From assembly GCF_900091855.1 (NCBI RefSeq), contig NZ_FMCH01000140.1:1-41198 (forward strand): 41,198 nucleotides of DNA, given 5' to 3'. Below the pieces are notes generated by a model. The model saw only the letters and a list, made by a program, of their open reading frames with translations. It did not search any database and was not told the origin of the DNA. A program made the position numbers and the translations under genes. Below, piece by piece: positions 15,624 to 24,337 of the stretch. This stretch comes from Streptomyces sp. DvalAA-14 (GTDB taxonomy: Bacteria > Actinomycetota > Actinomycetes > Streptomycetales > Streptomycetaceae). Position 1 is the stretch's first letter; each line of letters opens with the position of its first letter.

Positions 15624-15638
15624 CTACGCGCGTAGTTT
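15624..15638 (+). promoter_or_regulatory. Nucleoside operator CTACGCGCGTAG upstream of the ABC ATPase gene
   Basis: An exact CTACGCGCGTAG occupies 15624-15635, and its last three bases start a -10-like TAGTTT (15633-15638). A bound protein would block the core promoter. It lies 73 bases upstream of the proposed ATC start at 15708. Confidence 0.75.
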
Positions 15639-15707
15639 CATGTTCACGCGATACGTTCACCCCCCACCGCCAACACCGCCCCGGCTTTCCCCCGAGGAGA
15701 GTGCGTC

Positions 15708-17444
15708 ATCAACGCGTCCACGAGTCCACCCACGCCGCCCGCGTCCGCGCCCCCGCCCGCGCCCGCCGCCGTCGAACTGCGCGGGATCACCAAGCGCTTC
15801 CCCGGCGTCGTCGCCAATCACGACATCGACATCACCGTGCGGGCCGGCACCGTGCACGCCCTGGTGGGCGAGAACGGCGCCGGCAAGTCCACCTTGATGA
15901 AGATCCTCTACGGCATGCAGAAGCCGGACGAGGGCACCATCGCCATCGACGGACAGCAGGTGGCCTTCGGCGACCCGGGCGACGCCATAGCCCGCGGGAT
16001 CGGCATGGTGCACCAGCACTTCATGCTGGCCGACAACCTCACCGTGCTGGAGAACGTCGTCCTGGGCAGCGAGAAGCTGCACGGCATCGGCGGCCGGGCC
16101 CGGCAGCGGATCCGGGAGATCTCCGACGCGTACGGGCTCGGCGTCAAGCCGGACGCGCTGGTCGAGGACCTCGGCGTGGCCGACCGGCAGCGGGTGGAGA
16201 TCCTCAAGGTGCTCTACCGGGGCGCCCGCATCCTCATCCTGGACGAGCCCACCGCGGTCCTGGTCCCGCAGGAGGTCGACGCGCTGTTCGACAACCTGCG
16301 CGGGCTGAAGTCCGAGGGCCTGACCGTCATCTTCATCTCGCACAAGCTGGGCGAGGTGCTGTCGGTGGCCGACGCGATCACCGTCGTCCGCCGCGGTACG
16401 ACGGTCGGTGACGTGGACCCGGCGAACACCAGCACCAAGCAGCTCGCCGAGCTGATGGTGGGCAGCGAACTGCCGTCGCCGGAGACCCGCGACTCCACCG
16501 TCACCACCGAGCCGATGCTGACCGTCGACGGGCTGCGGCTGGCCGCGGTCGACCCGGACGGCATCGAGCGGATCGTGCTGGACGGCATCGGCTTCACCAT
16601 CCACAAGGGCGAAGTACTGGGTATCGCGGGCGTGGAGGGCAACGGCCAGGCCGAACTGGTCGAGGCCATCATGGGGATGCGCATCCCGGACGGCGGCTCG
16701 CTGGTCCTGGACGGCAACGACATCTCGGTGGCGCCGACCCGCAAGCGGCGCGAGGACGGCATCGGCTACATCCCCGAGGACCGGCACCGGCACGGCCTGC
16801 TGCTGGAGGCGCCGCTGTGGGAGAACCGCATCCTCGGCCATGTCACCGAGCGCCCCAACAGCAGCGGCTTCCTGATCGAGCCCGGCGCGGCCCGCCGGGA
16901 CACCGAGCGGATCGTGCGTGAATACGACGTGCGCACGCCCGGCATCGAGGTCACCGCGGCGTCGCTGTCCGGCGGCAACCAGCAGAAGCTGATCGTCGGC
17001 CGGGAGATGAGCCATCTGCCGAAGCTGCTGATCGCCGCGCACCCCACCCGGGGCGTGGACGTCGGCGCGCAGGCCCAGATCTGGGAGCAGATCAGCCAGG
17101 CGCGGCGCGAGGGACTGGCCGTGCTGCTGATCTCGGCGGACCTGGACGAGCTGATCGGGCTGTCCGACACGCTGCGGGTGATGTACCGGGGCCGGCTGGT
17201 CGCCGACGCCGACCCGGCGACCATCACCCCGGAGGAGCTGGGTTCCGCGATGACCGGCGCCGCGTCCGGCCACCTGGCCCGCGAGGAGGCCGCCGGCCGC
17301 GTTCCCGCGCCCCGCGCGGCCGATGAGCTTGATGAGCCTCGTGAGACCGATGGGCCTGACGAGGCCGAAGAGACCGGGGCGACCGAGCGGACCGCCGAGG
17401 GCGCCGGGACCGCCGAGGCCCGAGACGGGGGAGAGGACCGATGA
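15708..17444 (+). CDS. Nucleoside ABC transporter ATP-binding protein (two NBDs), apparent ATC start
   Basis: About 578 residues. NBD1 begins VELRGITKRFPG (about 22-33), with Walker A GENGAGKST and Walker B LILDEPTAVL. NBD2 has the degenerate Walker A GVEGNGQAEL, signature LSGGNQQK and Walker B-like LLIAAHPTRG usual for this RbsA/NupA-like class. Conserved NBD1 residues are encoded before the first GTG (15837), so initiation must be earlier. The frame has a stop at 15633-15635 and no ATG, GTG or TTG from there to 15837. The only site with a good Shine-Dalgarno is ATC 15708, with GAGGAGAG (15694-15701) six bases away. The Pro/Ala-rich N-terminus leads directly into NBD1. The last about 45 residues are acidic and low-complexity. 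ATGA overlap couples it to the permease. Confidence 0.9.
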   Translation: MNASTSPPTPPASAPPPAPAAVELRGITKRFPGVVANHDIDITVRAGTVHALVGENGAGKSTLMKILYGMQKPDEGTIAIDGQQVAFGDPGDAIARGIGMVHQHFMLADNLTVLENVVLGSEKLHGIGGRARQRIREISDAYGLGVKPDALVEDLGVADRQRVEILKVLYRGARILILDEPTAVLVPQEVDALFDNLRGLKSEGLTVIFISHKLGEVLSVADAITVVRRGTTVGDVDPANTSTKQLAELMVGSELPSPETRDSTVTTEPMLTVDGLRLAAVDPDGIERIVLDGIGFTIHKGEVLGIAGVEGNGQAELVEAIMGMRIPDGGSLVLDGNDISVAPTRKRREDGIGYIPEDRHRHGLLLEAPLWENRILGHVTERPNSSGFLIEPGAARRDTERIVREYDVRTPGIEVTAASLSGGNQQKLIVGREMSHLPKLLIAAHPTRGVDVGAQAQIWEQISQARREGLAVLLISADLDELIGLSDTLRVMYRGRLVADADPATITPEELGSAMTGAASGHLAREEAAGRVPAPRAADELDEPRETDGPDEAEETGATERTAEGAGTAEARDGGEDR

Positions 17445-18571
17445 AGAAGTTCGACAAGGACCGGCTGATCCTCGGGATCGCCGCGCCCGTGCTGGCCGTG
17501 GTCGGCGCGCTGATCGTCACCGCGCTGGTGCTGCTGGCCACCGGCAAGGAGCCGTTCCACGCGTTCAACGTGATGGTGAGTTACGGCAGCAAGTCCGACA
17601 GCCAGGTCTACATCCTCAACAAGGCCACCACGTACTACCTGGCCGGCCTGGCGGTCGCCGTCGGCTTCCGGATGAACCTGTTCAACATCGGTGTGGACGG
17701 CCAGTACCGGCTCGCGGCCTTCTTCGCCGCCGCGGTCGGCGGCGCGCTGTCCATCCCGGGCATCGTCGAGATCCCGGTCATCATCCTCACCGCGATGGTG
17801 GTGGGCGCGGTCTGGGCCGCGATCGCCGGCGTCCTGAAGGTCACCCGGGGCGTCAGCGAGGTCATCTCCACCATCATGCTCAACTCGATCGCGGGCATCG
17901 TGATCGGCTACTTCCTGCAGGACGGGCGGCTCGGCGTTCTCGACAAGAACGCCAACATGGTGTCCACCAAGCCGCTGCCGTCCTCCAGCCACCTGTTCAA
18001 CTTCTCCACCGCCACCGGCCCGGTGGTCGGCTTCATCGTCTTCGCGGTGCTGGCCGGCGTCCTGTACTGGTTCGGGCTGTCCCGCACCCGCTTCGGCTTC
18101 GACCTGCGGGCGGTGGGCCGCTCCGAGTCGGCCGCGCAGGCCAGCGGCGTCAACGTCAAGCGGATGGTCATCACCAGCATGCTGATCTCCGGCGCCATGG
18201 CCGGCCTGGTCGGCATGCCCACCCTGCTCAACCAGTCCTACGACTACGGCACCGACTTCCCGACCGGCATCGGCTTCACCGGCATCGCGGTCGCCCTGCT
18301 CGGGCGCAACAACCCGATCGGCATCGGCATCGGCGCCCTGCTCTGGGCGTTCCTCGAACGCGCCTCCAACGGGCTGGAGTTCGAGGGATACGACAAGGAG
18401 ATCGTCGGTGTCATCCAGGGCGTCATCGTGCTCGCGGTGGTCATCGCCTACGAACTCGTACGCCGCTACGGGCTGACCCGGCAGCAGCGCCAGGTCGGCG
18501 CGGAGCTCGCCGCGGCCGGCCGTCCCGCCGGCGACTCCGGCTCCGACGACAAGCTGGAGGTGCCGGCGTGA
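17441..18571 (+). CDS. Nucleoside ABC transporter permease 1
   Basis: 376 residues with about nine to ten hydrophobic segments of the BPD_transp_2 (branched-chain/ribose/nucleoside) permease family. MNLFNIGVDGQYRLAAFFAA and VSEVISTIMLNSIAG are characteristic, and TRFGFDLRAVGRSESAAQAS is the cytoplasmic coupling loop. The C-terminal tail is polar. Its ATG overlaps the ATPase stop, and its own TGA overlaps the GTG of the second permease, so the ATPase and both permeases are translationally chained. It forms a heterodimeric channel with permease 2. Confidence 0.93.
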   Translation: MKKFDKDRLILGIAAPVLAVVGALIVTALVLLATGKEPFHAFNVMVSYGSKSDSQVYILNKATTYYLAGLAVAVGFRMNLFNIGVDGQYRLAAFFAAAVGGALSIPGIVEIPVIILTAMVVGAVWAAIAGVLKVTRGVSEVISTIMLNSIAGIVIGYFLQDGRLGVLDKNANMVSTKPLPSSSHLFNFSTATGPVVGFIVFAVLAGVLYWFGLSRTRFGFDLRAVGRSESAAQASGVNVKRMVITSMLISGAMAGLVGMPTLLNQSYDYGTDFPTGIGFTGIAVALLGRNNPIGIGIGALLWAFLERASNGLEFEGYDKEIVGVIQGVIVLAVVIAYELVRRYGLTRQQRQVGAELAAAGRPAGDSGSDDKLEVPA

Positions 18572-19854
18572 CTGCCACCACAACCCAGACACCGCCGCCC
18601 GTCGCGCCCCGCGTGGGCGGTGGCCGCAGCGGACGCTTCAAGCTCACCCTGCCGGTGATCCTGCTGATCGTCGCCGCCGCGCTGATCCTGGTCTCGGCGG
18701 TGCGGGCCATCACCGGCGCCGAGGACGTGACCTCGGCCGGGCAGGTGGCCGGCGCGCTGTCCGGCGCGGTGCCGATCGGTCTGGCCGGACTGGCCGGCCT
18801 GTGGTCGGAGCGGGCCGGCGTGGTCAACATCGGCCTCGAAGGCATGATGATCCTGGGCACCTTCTTCGGCGCCTGGGCGGGCTGGCAGACCAACCCGTGG
18901 CTCGGCGTGCTGGCCGGCGTGGTCGGCGGCGCGCTCGGCGGCCTGGTGCACGCGATCGTCACCGTCACCTTCGGCGTCGACCACATCATCGCCGGTGTCG
19001 CCATGAACATCCTGGCCGCCGGAGTCACCGCCTACCTGGCCAAGCGCCTGTTCAACGTCGGCGAGGCGGCCCAGAAGGGCGGCACGCCCAAGCAGTCGCC
19101 ACCGATCGCGGACATCAAGCACTTCACCGTGCCCGGGCTCTCGCACTGGCTGAGCACGCTGGAGAAACACCACTGGTTCCTGCTCTCCGACCTGGCCGGG
19201 ATCCTCGGCGGGCTGGTCACCAACGTCTCCTCGCTGACGCTGATCGCGCTGGTGCTGTTCGTGGCCACCTTCTTCGTGCTGTGGCGCACGCCGTTCGGGC
19301 TGCGGCTGCGGTCCTGCGGCGAGAACCCGGTCGCGGCCGAGTCGCTGGGCGTGAACGTGTACACGTACAAGTACGTGGCGGTGATCATCTCCGGCGCGCT
19401 GGCCGGCCTGGGCGGTGTGTTCCTGGCCATCGGCACCCACTTCTACCTGGAGGGGCAGACCGGCGGGCGCGGCTACATCGGTCTGGCCGCGATGATCTTC
19501 GGCAACTGGCGGCCGGGCGGCCTGGCCATGGGCGCCGGGCTGTTCGGCTACGCGGACAGCCTCCAGCTGCGCAACGGCGGCCCCTCGGTGCACGCGCTGC
19601 TGCTCCTGCTGGCGCTGCTGCTGCTGGCCATGGCGGTGTGGAAGTTCTACCGCCGGGCGCGGCTCGGCGCGGCGATAGCGCTGGGCTTCGCGGTGCTGCT
19701 GGCACTGTGGTACATGCTGACCGACTCCGTGCCGGACGAGGTCGTGCAGGCCACGCCGTACGTCGCCACGCTGCTCGTGATGGGCCTGTCGGCGCAGCGG
19801 CTGCGGATGCCGAAGGCGGACGGGCTGCCGTACCGGAAGGGACAGGGCGGATGA
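18568..19854 (+). CDS. Nucleoside ABC transporter permease 2
   Basis: 428 residues from GTG 18568, which overlaps the stop of permease 1. The cytoplasmic N-terminus has a Thr/Pro run. About ten membrane segments follow. Family landmarks are GLWSERAGVVNIGLEGMMIL, DHIIAGVAMNILAAG, the coupling loop FGLRLRSCGENPVAAESLG, and GRGYIGLAAMIFGNWRP. A 45-residue hydrophilic insertion (about 170-215) precedes the second half. Two extra hydrophobic segments at the C-terminus extend it beyond a minimal permease. Its ATGA overlap with the cytidine deaminase gene links uptake directly to catabolism. Confidence 0.93.
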   Translation: MTATTTQTPPPVAPRVGGGRSGRFKLTLPVILLIVAAALILVSAVRAITGAEDVTSAGQVAGALSGAVPIGLAGLAGLWSERAGVVNIGLEGMMILGTFFGAWAGWQTNPWLGVLAGVVGGALGGLVHAIVTVTFGVDHIIAGVAMNILAAGVTAYLAKRLFNVGEAAQKGGTPKQSPPIADIKHFTVPGLSHWLSTLEKHHWFLLSDLAGILGGLVTNVSSLTLIALVLFVATFFVLWRTPFGLRLRSCGENPVAAESLGVNVYTYKYVAVIISGALAGLGGVFLAIGTHFYLEGQTGGRGYIGLAAMIFGNWRPGGLAMGAGLFGYADSLQLRNGGPSVHALLLLLALLLLAMAVWKFYRRARLGAAIALGFAVLLALWYMLTDSVPDEVVQATPYVATLLVMGLSAQRLRMPKADGLPYRKGQGG

Positions 19855-20267
19855 CGACTTCTCCACCGTCGGTGGAGTCCCGGATCGACTGGGACGCGCT
19901 GCGGGCCGCCGCCCGGGAAGCGATGGGGCGGGCCTACGCGCCCTACTCCGGCTTCCCGGTCGGCGCGGCCGCGCTCACCGCGGACGGCCGCACCGTCGTC
20001 GGCTGCAATGTCGAGAACGCGGCGTACGGAGTGGCGCTGTGCGCCGAGTGCGGCCTGGTCTCGGCGCTGCACGCCTCCGGGGGCGGCCGGCTGGTCGCCT
20101 TCACCTGCTCGGACCTGCGGGGCGACGTGCTGATGCCCTGCGGGCGGTGCCGGCAGCTGCTGTGGGAGCACGGCGGGCCGGAACTGCTGGTCGACACGGT
20201 CCGGGGGGTGCGGACGATGCGGGACGTGCTGCCGGACGCCTTCGGGCCGGAAGACCTGGACCGCTGA
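19851..20267 (+). CDS. cdd: Cytidine deaminase
   Basis: 138 residues, the size of tetrameric CDAs. It converts cytidine/deoxycytidine to uridine/deoxyuridine. Zinc and proton-shuttle motifs are visible: ENAAYGVALCAECGL (Cys-Ala-Glu, about 58-66) and PCGRCRQLLWE, giving three Cys ligands. APYSGFPVGAA is the substrate-binding start. It is the last gene of the transporter operon, coupled by ATGA, and is followed by a strong hairpin. Confidence 0.95.
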   Translation: MTTSPPSVESRIDWDALRAAAREAMGRAYAPYSGFPVGAAALTADGRTVVGCNVENAAYGVALCAECGLVSALHASGGGRLVAFTCSDLRGDVLMPCGRCRQLLWEHGGPELLVDTVRGVRTMRDVLPDAFGPEDLDR

Positions 20268-20290
20268 CCGCTCTTCACCTCTTCACCGCT

Positions 20291-20316
20291 CCCACCGCGG
20301 GCCGTCCCGCGGTGGG
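20291..20316 (+). terminator. Perfect hairpin between cdd and deoA
   Basis: CCCACCGCGGG (20291-20301), loop CCGT, and CCCGCGGTGGG (20306-20316) form an 11-bp stem without mismatch, 24 bases after cdd. It should end or attenuate the transporter operon before deoA. Confidence 0.75.
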
Positions 20317-20368
20317 TCGTCACGCATGTCGTACCGCAGATCGTTCTAGACGCTGGGAAGTTGTTGCC

Positions 20369-21649
20369 GTGGACGTCATTTCCGTCATCCGTACCAAGCG
20401 CGACCGCGGTCGGCTCAGCGACGAGCAGATCGACTGGGTGATCGACGCGTACACCCGCGGCCTGGTCGCCGACGAGCAGATGTCCGCGCTCGCCATGGCC
20501 ATCCTGCTCAACGGGATGGACCGGGGCGAGATCGCCCGCTGGACCGCGGCGATGATCGACTCCGGGGAGCGGATGGACTTCTCGGCGCTGGCCCGCCCCA
20601 CCGCGGACAAGCACTCCACCGGCGGCGTCGGCGACAAGATCACCTTGCCGCTGGCGCCGCTGGTCGCCGCCTGCGGGGCGGCGGTGCCGCAGCTGTCCGG
20701 GCGCGGCCTCGGCCACACCGGCGGCACGCTGGACAAGCTGGAGTCCATCCCCGGCTGGCGGGCCTCGCTGTCCAACGAGGAGATGCTGGCCGTCCTCGGC
20801 GACGTGGGCGCGGTCATCTGCGCCGCCGGGGACGGGCTCGCGCCCGCCGACAAGAAGCTGTACGCGCTGCGCGATGTCACCGGCACGGTCGAGGCGATCC
20901 CGCTGATCGCCTCCTCCATCATGTCCAAGAAGATCGCCGAGGGCACCGGCTCACTGGTGCTGGACGTGAAGGTCGGCTCCGGTGCCTTCATGAAGTCCCT
21001 TGCGGACGCCCGGGAGTTGGCGTCCACCATGGTGGGCCTCGGGACGGACCACGGGGTCCGGACCGTGGCCCTGCTCACCGACATGTCGGTGCCCCTGGGG
21101 CTCACCGCGGGCAACGCGCTCGAAGTCCGCGAATCCGTCGAGGTGTTGGCCGGCGGCGGGCCCGGCGACGTTGTCGAACTCACGCTGGCGCTGGCCCGCG
21201 AGATGCTGGACGCGGCCGGTCTGCCGGACGCCGACCCCGCCAAGGCGCTGGCCGACGGCTCGGCGATGGACGTCTGGCGCCGGATGATCCGCGCCCAGGG
21301 CGGCGACCCCGAGGCGCGGTTGCCGGTGGCCCGGGAGCAGCACGTGGTGACGGCGTCCGCCTCCGGGGTGCTGACCGGTCTGGACGCCTACGCGGTCGGT
21401 GTCGCCGCATGGCGCCTCGGCGCCGGGCGGGCCCGCAAGGAGGACACCGTGCAGGCGGGCGCGGGCGTGGAGTTGCACGCCAAGCCGGGCGACCGGGTGG
21501 TGGCCGGCCAGCCGCTGCTGACGCTGCACACCGACACCCCGGACAAGTTCGACTACGCGCGGGAGGCGTTGACGGACGCGGTCGCCATCTCGGCCCAGGA
21601 CGGCGCCGGTTCGGGCCGCCCGTCGATCCTGCTGGACCGCATCGCCTGA
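20369..21649 (+). CDS. deoA: Thymidine / pyrimidine-nucleoside phosphorylase
   Basis: 426 residues. It phosphorolyses thymidine or deoxyuridine to the base plus deoxyribose-1-phosphate. The signature SGRGLGHTGGTLDKLE is present near residue 110, with KHSTGGVGDK (phosphate site) before it and a C-terminal domain ending in the beta-hammerhead-like QAGAGVELHAKPGDRV. GTG 20369 has GGGAAG about ten bases upstream. It follows cdd by 101 bases that contain a terminator and no CTACGCGCGTAG, so it depends on read-through or a separate promoter that I cannot identify. Confidence 0.95.
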   Translation: MDVISVIRTKRDRGRLSDEQIDWVIDAYTRGLVADEQMSALAMAILLNGMDRGEIARWTAAMIDSGERMDFSALARPTADKHSTGGVGDKITLPLAPLVAACGAAVPQLSGRGLGHTGGTLDKLESIPGWRASLSNEEMLAVLGDVGAVICAAGDGLAPADKKLYALRDVTGTVEAIPLIASSIMSKKIAEGTGSLVLDVKVGSGAFMKSLADARELASTMVGLGTDHGVRTVALLTDMSVPLGLTAGNALEVRESVEVLAGGGPGDVVELTLALAREMLDAAGLPDADPAKALADGSAMDVWRRMIRAQGGDPEARLPVAREQHVVTASASGVLTGLDAYAVGVAAWRLGAGRARKEDTVQAGAGVELHAKPGDRVVAGQPLLTLHTDTPDKFDYAREALTDAVAISAQDGAGSGRPSILLDRIA

Positions 21650-21809
21650 GGTGCCGCCCGGGCTGCCCCGGGCCGCCGCGGCGAACTGGGCCCGGCGGCG
21701 GGGCGGTTGCCGTGACGGTGCTCGTCGGCATGTTCGGCCGCCGCACCCCGCCGGCCCTGGTCACCCGGCTCGCGGTACCGCCCCGGCCGCCCCGGCCGCC
21801 GGGCGGGGT

Positions 21810-22613
21810 TCACGAACCCAGGGACTGCCCGAAGCCCGCGGCCAGGGGCATCCGCAGGCCCAGGGGCGGGGGAGCGGCCAACGCGTCCGCGATGGGGCGG
21901 GCGTAGGGACGCTCCAGCAGCGAGCCCAGTACGAAGTCCGCGGTGAGGGCGAAGACTTCGGCGCGGTGCTGGTGCAGGGCGTGGCCGGCCGAGTGGACCT
22001 CGAAGCGGCAGACCTCGCGATTGACCTTCTTGGCCCGCTCGGCGAGCCGGAAGGAGAGTTCGGGATCGGTGGACTCGTCGTTGGTGCCGTGCGCGAGCAG
22101 CACCCGGCGGCCGATGAGCTGTTTGACCGGCTCGGGTTCGGGCTCCGGCTCGTCAGGCAGCCAGGGGGCCAGGGCCACGACCGAGGTCACCGCCGGATGC
22201 CCCGCCGCGTGCAGGGCCGCCCGCGCGCCCATGTCGAAGCCGACCAGGCACACCGGCACGTCCCCGTATCGGCGCACCGCCTCGCCGACCGCCCACTCGG
22301 CGTCCTCCGCCGGGTGCGCGTGGCCGCCGTTCCAGCCGCGGAAGCGGTAGTGCACCAGATGGGCGGCGATCCCCTCGGCGGCGCCGGCCCGCACCAGGTG
22401 GCGGGCCAGCGGCCACATGAGCGCCGCAGCCACGGGGGAGCGGCGCCGGGTGCTGAGCGCGTCGCCGCCGGGCAGCGCGAGCACGACGGCGCGCACCGTC
22501 GCACCCGGGTCCTGTTCGCGCCGCCCCGCCGCCGCCGGCGACCGCGGCACGCGCCCGGGCGCGACGGCGCGCCCCAGTCGCGCGCCACGTGCCGGTAATG
22601 CTTGCGAAGCCAT
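21810..22613 (-). CDS. Alpha/beta hydrolase with Asp in the nucleophile elbow
   Basis: 267 residues. The nucleophile elbow reads LVGFDMGARAAL (around residue 123-134), with Asp where most serine hydrolases have Ser. Further landmarks are VVLALPGGDALSTRR (oxyanion-hole region), HYRFRGWNGG, VLLAHGTNDES (acid residue) and VHSAGHALHQH (catalytic His). An Asp nucleophile is typical of epoxide hydrolases and dehalogenases, while the length is closer to dienelactone-hydrolase-like proteins. The activity is unknown. It is convergent with deoA and divergent from add, with about 100 bases to the add start that contain the add operator and promoter, and no obvious metabolic link to nucleosides. Confidence 0.85.
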   Translation of the reverse strand: MASQALPARGARLGRAVAPGRVPRSPAAAGRREQDPGATVRAVVLALPGGDALSTRRRSPVAAALMWPLARHLVRAGAAEGIAAHLVHYRFRGWNGGHAHPAEDAEWAVGEAVRRYGDVPVCLVGFDMGARAALHAAGHPAVTSVVALAPWLPDEPEPEPEPVKQLIGRRVLLAHGTNDESTDPELSFRLAERAKKVNREVCRFEVHSAGHALHQHRAEVFALTADFVLGSLLERPYARPIADALAAPPPLGLRMPLAAGFGQSLGS

Positions 22614-22686
22614 GGCGCAACGATCGCAGACGAGGGGGTGTGCGCTGTATGGCCAGGCGGAAAAATAGTTGCTTTCTGACGGAGAT

Positions 22687-22708
22687 CTACGCGCGTAGGG
22701 GCTAGAGT
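22687..22708 (+). promoter_or_regulatory. add promoter with nucleoside operator; leaderless architecture
   Basis: An exact CTACGCGCGTAG (22687-22698) is followed by TAGAGT (22703-22708), a good -10 whose end is six bases before the add ATG at 22715. The transcript probably starts at the ATG, and the operator fills the -35/-10 spacer. Confidence 0.78.
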
Positions 22709-22714
22709 TTCCCC

Positions 22715-23881
22715 ATGCCGACCCCCAAACCGGGCCTCCCGACCCGGGAACAGATCCGCCACGCCCCCAAGGCGCTGCTGCACGACCACCTCGACGGCGG
22801 CCTGCGTCCGGCCACGATCGTCGACATCGCGCTGGCCACCGGCTACGACGCGCTGCCCGAGACCGACCCGGACAAGCTGGGCACCTGGTTCCGCGAGGCG
22901 GCCGACTCCGGCTCCCTGGAGCGCTATCTGGAGACGTTCGCGCACACCTGCGCCGTCATGCAGACCCGGGACGCGCTGGTCCGGGTCGCCGCCGAGTGCG
23001 CGCAGGACCTGGCGGCGGACGGCGTGGTCTACGCCGAGGTCCGCTACGCGCCGGAGCAGCACCTGGAGGGCGGCCTGACCCTCCCGGAGGTCGTCGAAGC
23101 GGTCAACGAGGGCTTCCGGGAAGGCGAGCGCCTGGCCCGCGCGGACGGGCACCGCATCCGGGTCGGCGCGCTGCTCACCGCGATGCGGCACGCCGCCCGC
23201 TCCCTGGAGATCGCCGAACTCGCCAACAGCTACCGGGACTCGGGCGTCGTCGGCTTCGACATCGCGGGCGCCGAGGCCGGTTACCCGCCCACCCGCCACC
23301 TGGACGCCTTCGAGTACCTCAAGCGGGAGAACAACCACTTCACCATCCACGCCGGCGAGGCGTTCGGCCTGCCGTCGATCTGGCAGGCACTCCAGTGGTG
23401 CGGGGCCGACCGGCTCGGGCACGGCGTGCGCATCATCGACGACATCGAGCAGGACTCCGGCGGCCGCGTCACCCTCGGCCGGCTGGCCTCCTACGTCCGC
23501 GACAAGCGGGTGCCGCTGGAGATGTGCCCGACCTCCAACCTCCAGACCGGCGCGGCCAGCTCCTACGCCGAGCACCCGATCGGGCTGCTGCGCCGCCTGC
23601 ACTTCCGGGTCACCGTCAACACCGACAACCGGCTGATGTCCGGCACCAGCATGAGTGCCGAGTTCGAGCACCTGGTCGACGCGTTCGGCTACACGCTCGA
23701 TGACATGCAGTGGTTCACCGTCAACGCGCTGAAATCGGCGTTCATCCCTTTTGACGAACGTCTGGCCATGATCAACGAGGTCGTCAAGCCGGGGTACGCG
23801 GAGCTGAAGGCCGAGTGGCTCTTCGCGCCGGGCGCCACCGTAGCGCCGCTGGCCTGCGGTTCCGTGACCGAAGCGGGCTGA
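22715..23881 (+). CDS. add: Adenosine deaminase
   Basis: 388 residues. It converts adenosine/deoxyadenosine to inosine/deoxyinosine, feeding the PNP encoded at 37011. Zinc-site motifs are [12 protein letters not shown] (HxH, residues 23-34), [18 protein letters not shown] and [12 protein letters not shown], where the usual Asp-Asp reads Asp-Asn as in other actinobacterial Add proteins I recall. The ATG at 22715 directly follows a -10 element, so translation is probably leaderless. It is transcribed alone, under the same operator as the transporter, deoC and PNP genes. Confidence 0.96.
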   Translation: MPTPKPGLPTREQIRHAPKALLHDHLDGGLRPATIVDIALATGYDALPETDPDKLGTWFREAADSGSLERYLETFAHTCAVMQTRDALVRVAAECAQDLAADGVVYAEVRYAPEQHLEGGLTLPEVVEAVNEGFREGERLARADGHRIRVGALLTAMRHAARSLEIAELANSYRDSGVVGFDIAGAEAGYPPTRHLDAFEYLKRENNHFTIHAGEAFGLPSIWQALQWCGADRLGHGVRIIDDIEQDSGGRVTLGRLASYVRDKRVPLEMCPTSNLQTGAASSYAEHPIGLLRRLHFRVTVNTDNRLMSGTSMSAEFEHLVDAFGYTLDDMQWFTVNALKSAFIPFDERLAMINEVVKPGYAELKAEWLFAPGATVAPLACGSVTEAG

Positions 23882-23935
23882 TCGGGGCGGCGTCGGCCCA
23901 TGCTTCGGGCGGCGGCGGGGGCCGCGCGGCGCCGG

Positions 23936-23965
23936 TTGCGAGCGCCGCGACCGGCTGACTACGTT
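23936..23965 (+). promoter_or_regulatory. Promoter of the small secreted protein
   Basis: TTGCGA (23936-23941) and TACGTT (23960-23965) are separated by 18 bp. The ATG at 23974 lies eight bases past the -10, consistent with a leaderless or nearly leaderless message. Confidence 0.6.
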
Positions 23966-23973
23966 CCGTGGTT

Positions 23974-24300
23974 ATGCAGACCCGAACCAAGAAGACCCTG
24001 ACCACCGCCGCGCTCGGCCTGGTCGCCGCGGCCGCCGCAGCGGGCACCGCCTCCGCCGCCGACCTGACGAGCGGCAGCCCCCTCAGCTCGCTGCCGCTCG
24101 GCCAGGCCGGCAATCTGCTCCCCGGCACCGCGTCCTCCGCCGCTGGCACCCAGCAGGCCCTCGCGGGCGGCTCCTCCGTCCTGGCCGGCAAATCCGCGAG
24201 CCTGCTCCCGTCCGGCAACCACCTCTCCGGCAACCAGATCGGCCCGGCCGGCCAACTCCTCGGCGGTCTCCCCGTGGGCAGCAGCGTCCTCAGCGGCTGA
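23974..24300 (+). CDS. Small secreted protein, Gly/Ser/Leu-rich
   Basis: 108 residues. The N-terminus has Arg/Lys (MQTRTKKTL), a hydrophobic stretch AALGLVAAAAAAGTASA and a likely signal-peptidase cut at ASA-AD near residue 30. The mature part of about 78 residues is low in charge and built from Gly, Ser, Leu and Asn, with repeated LPLGQAG / LPVGSS-like phrases, and lacks Cys and Trp. Chaplins are ruled out because their conserved Cys and Asn-rich core are absent. Function unknown. A GTG at 23968 is an alternative start. The gene at 30099 encodes a protein of similar style. Confidence 0.72.
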   Translation: MQTRTKKTLTTAALGLVAAAAAAGTASAADLTSGSPLSSLPLGQAGNLLPGTASSAAGTQQALAGGSSVLAGKSASLLPSGNHLSGNQIGPAGQLLGGLPVGSSVLSG

Positions 24301-24337
24301 CCCCGCCCCCCACCATCTCCCCGCGCCCGCCCCCGAC

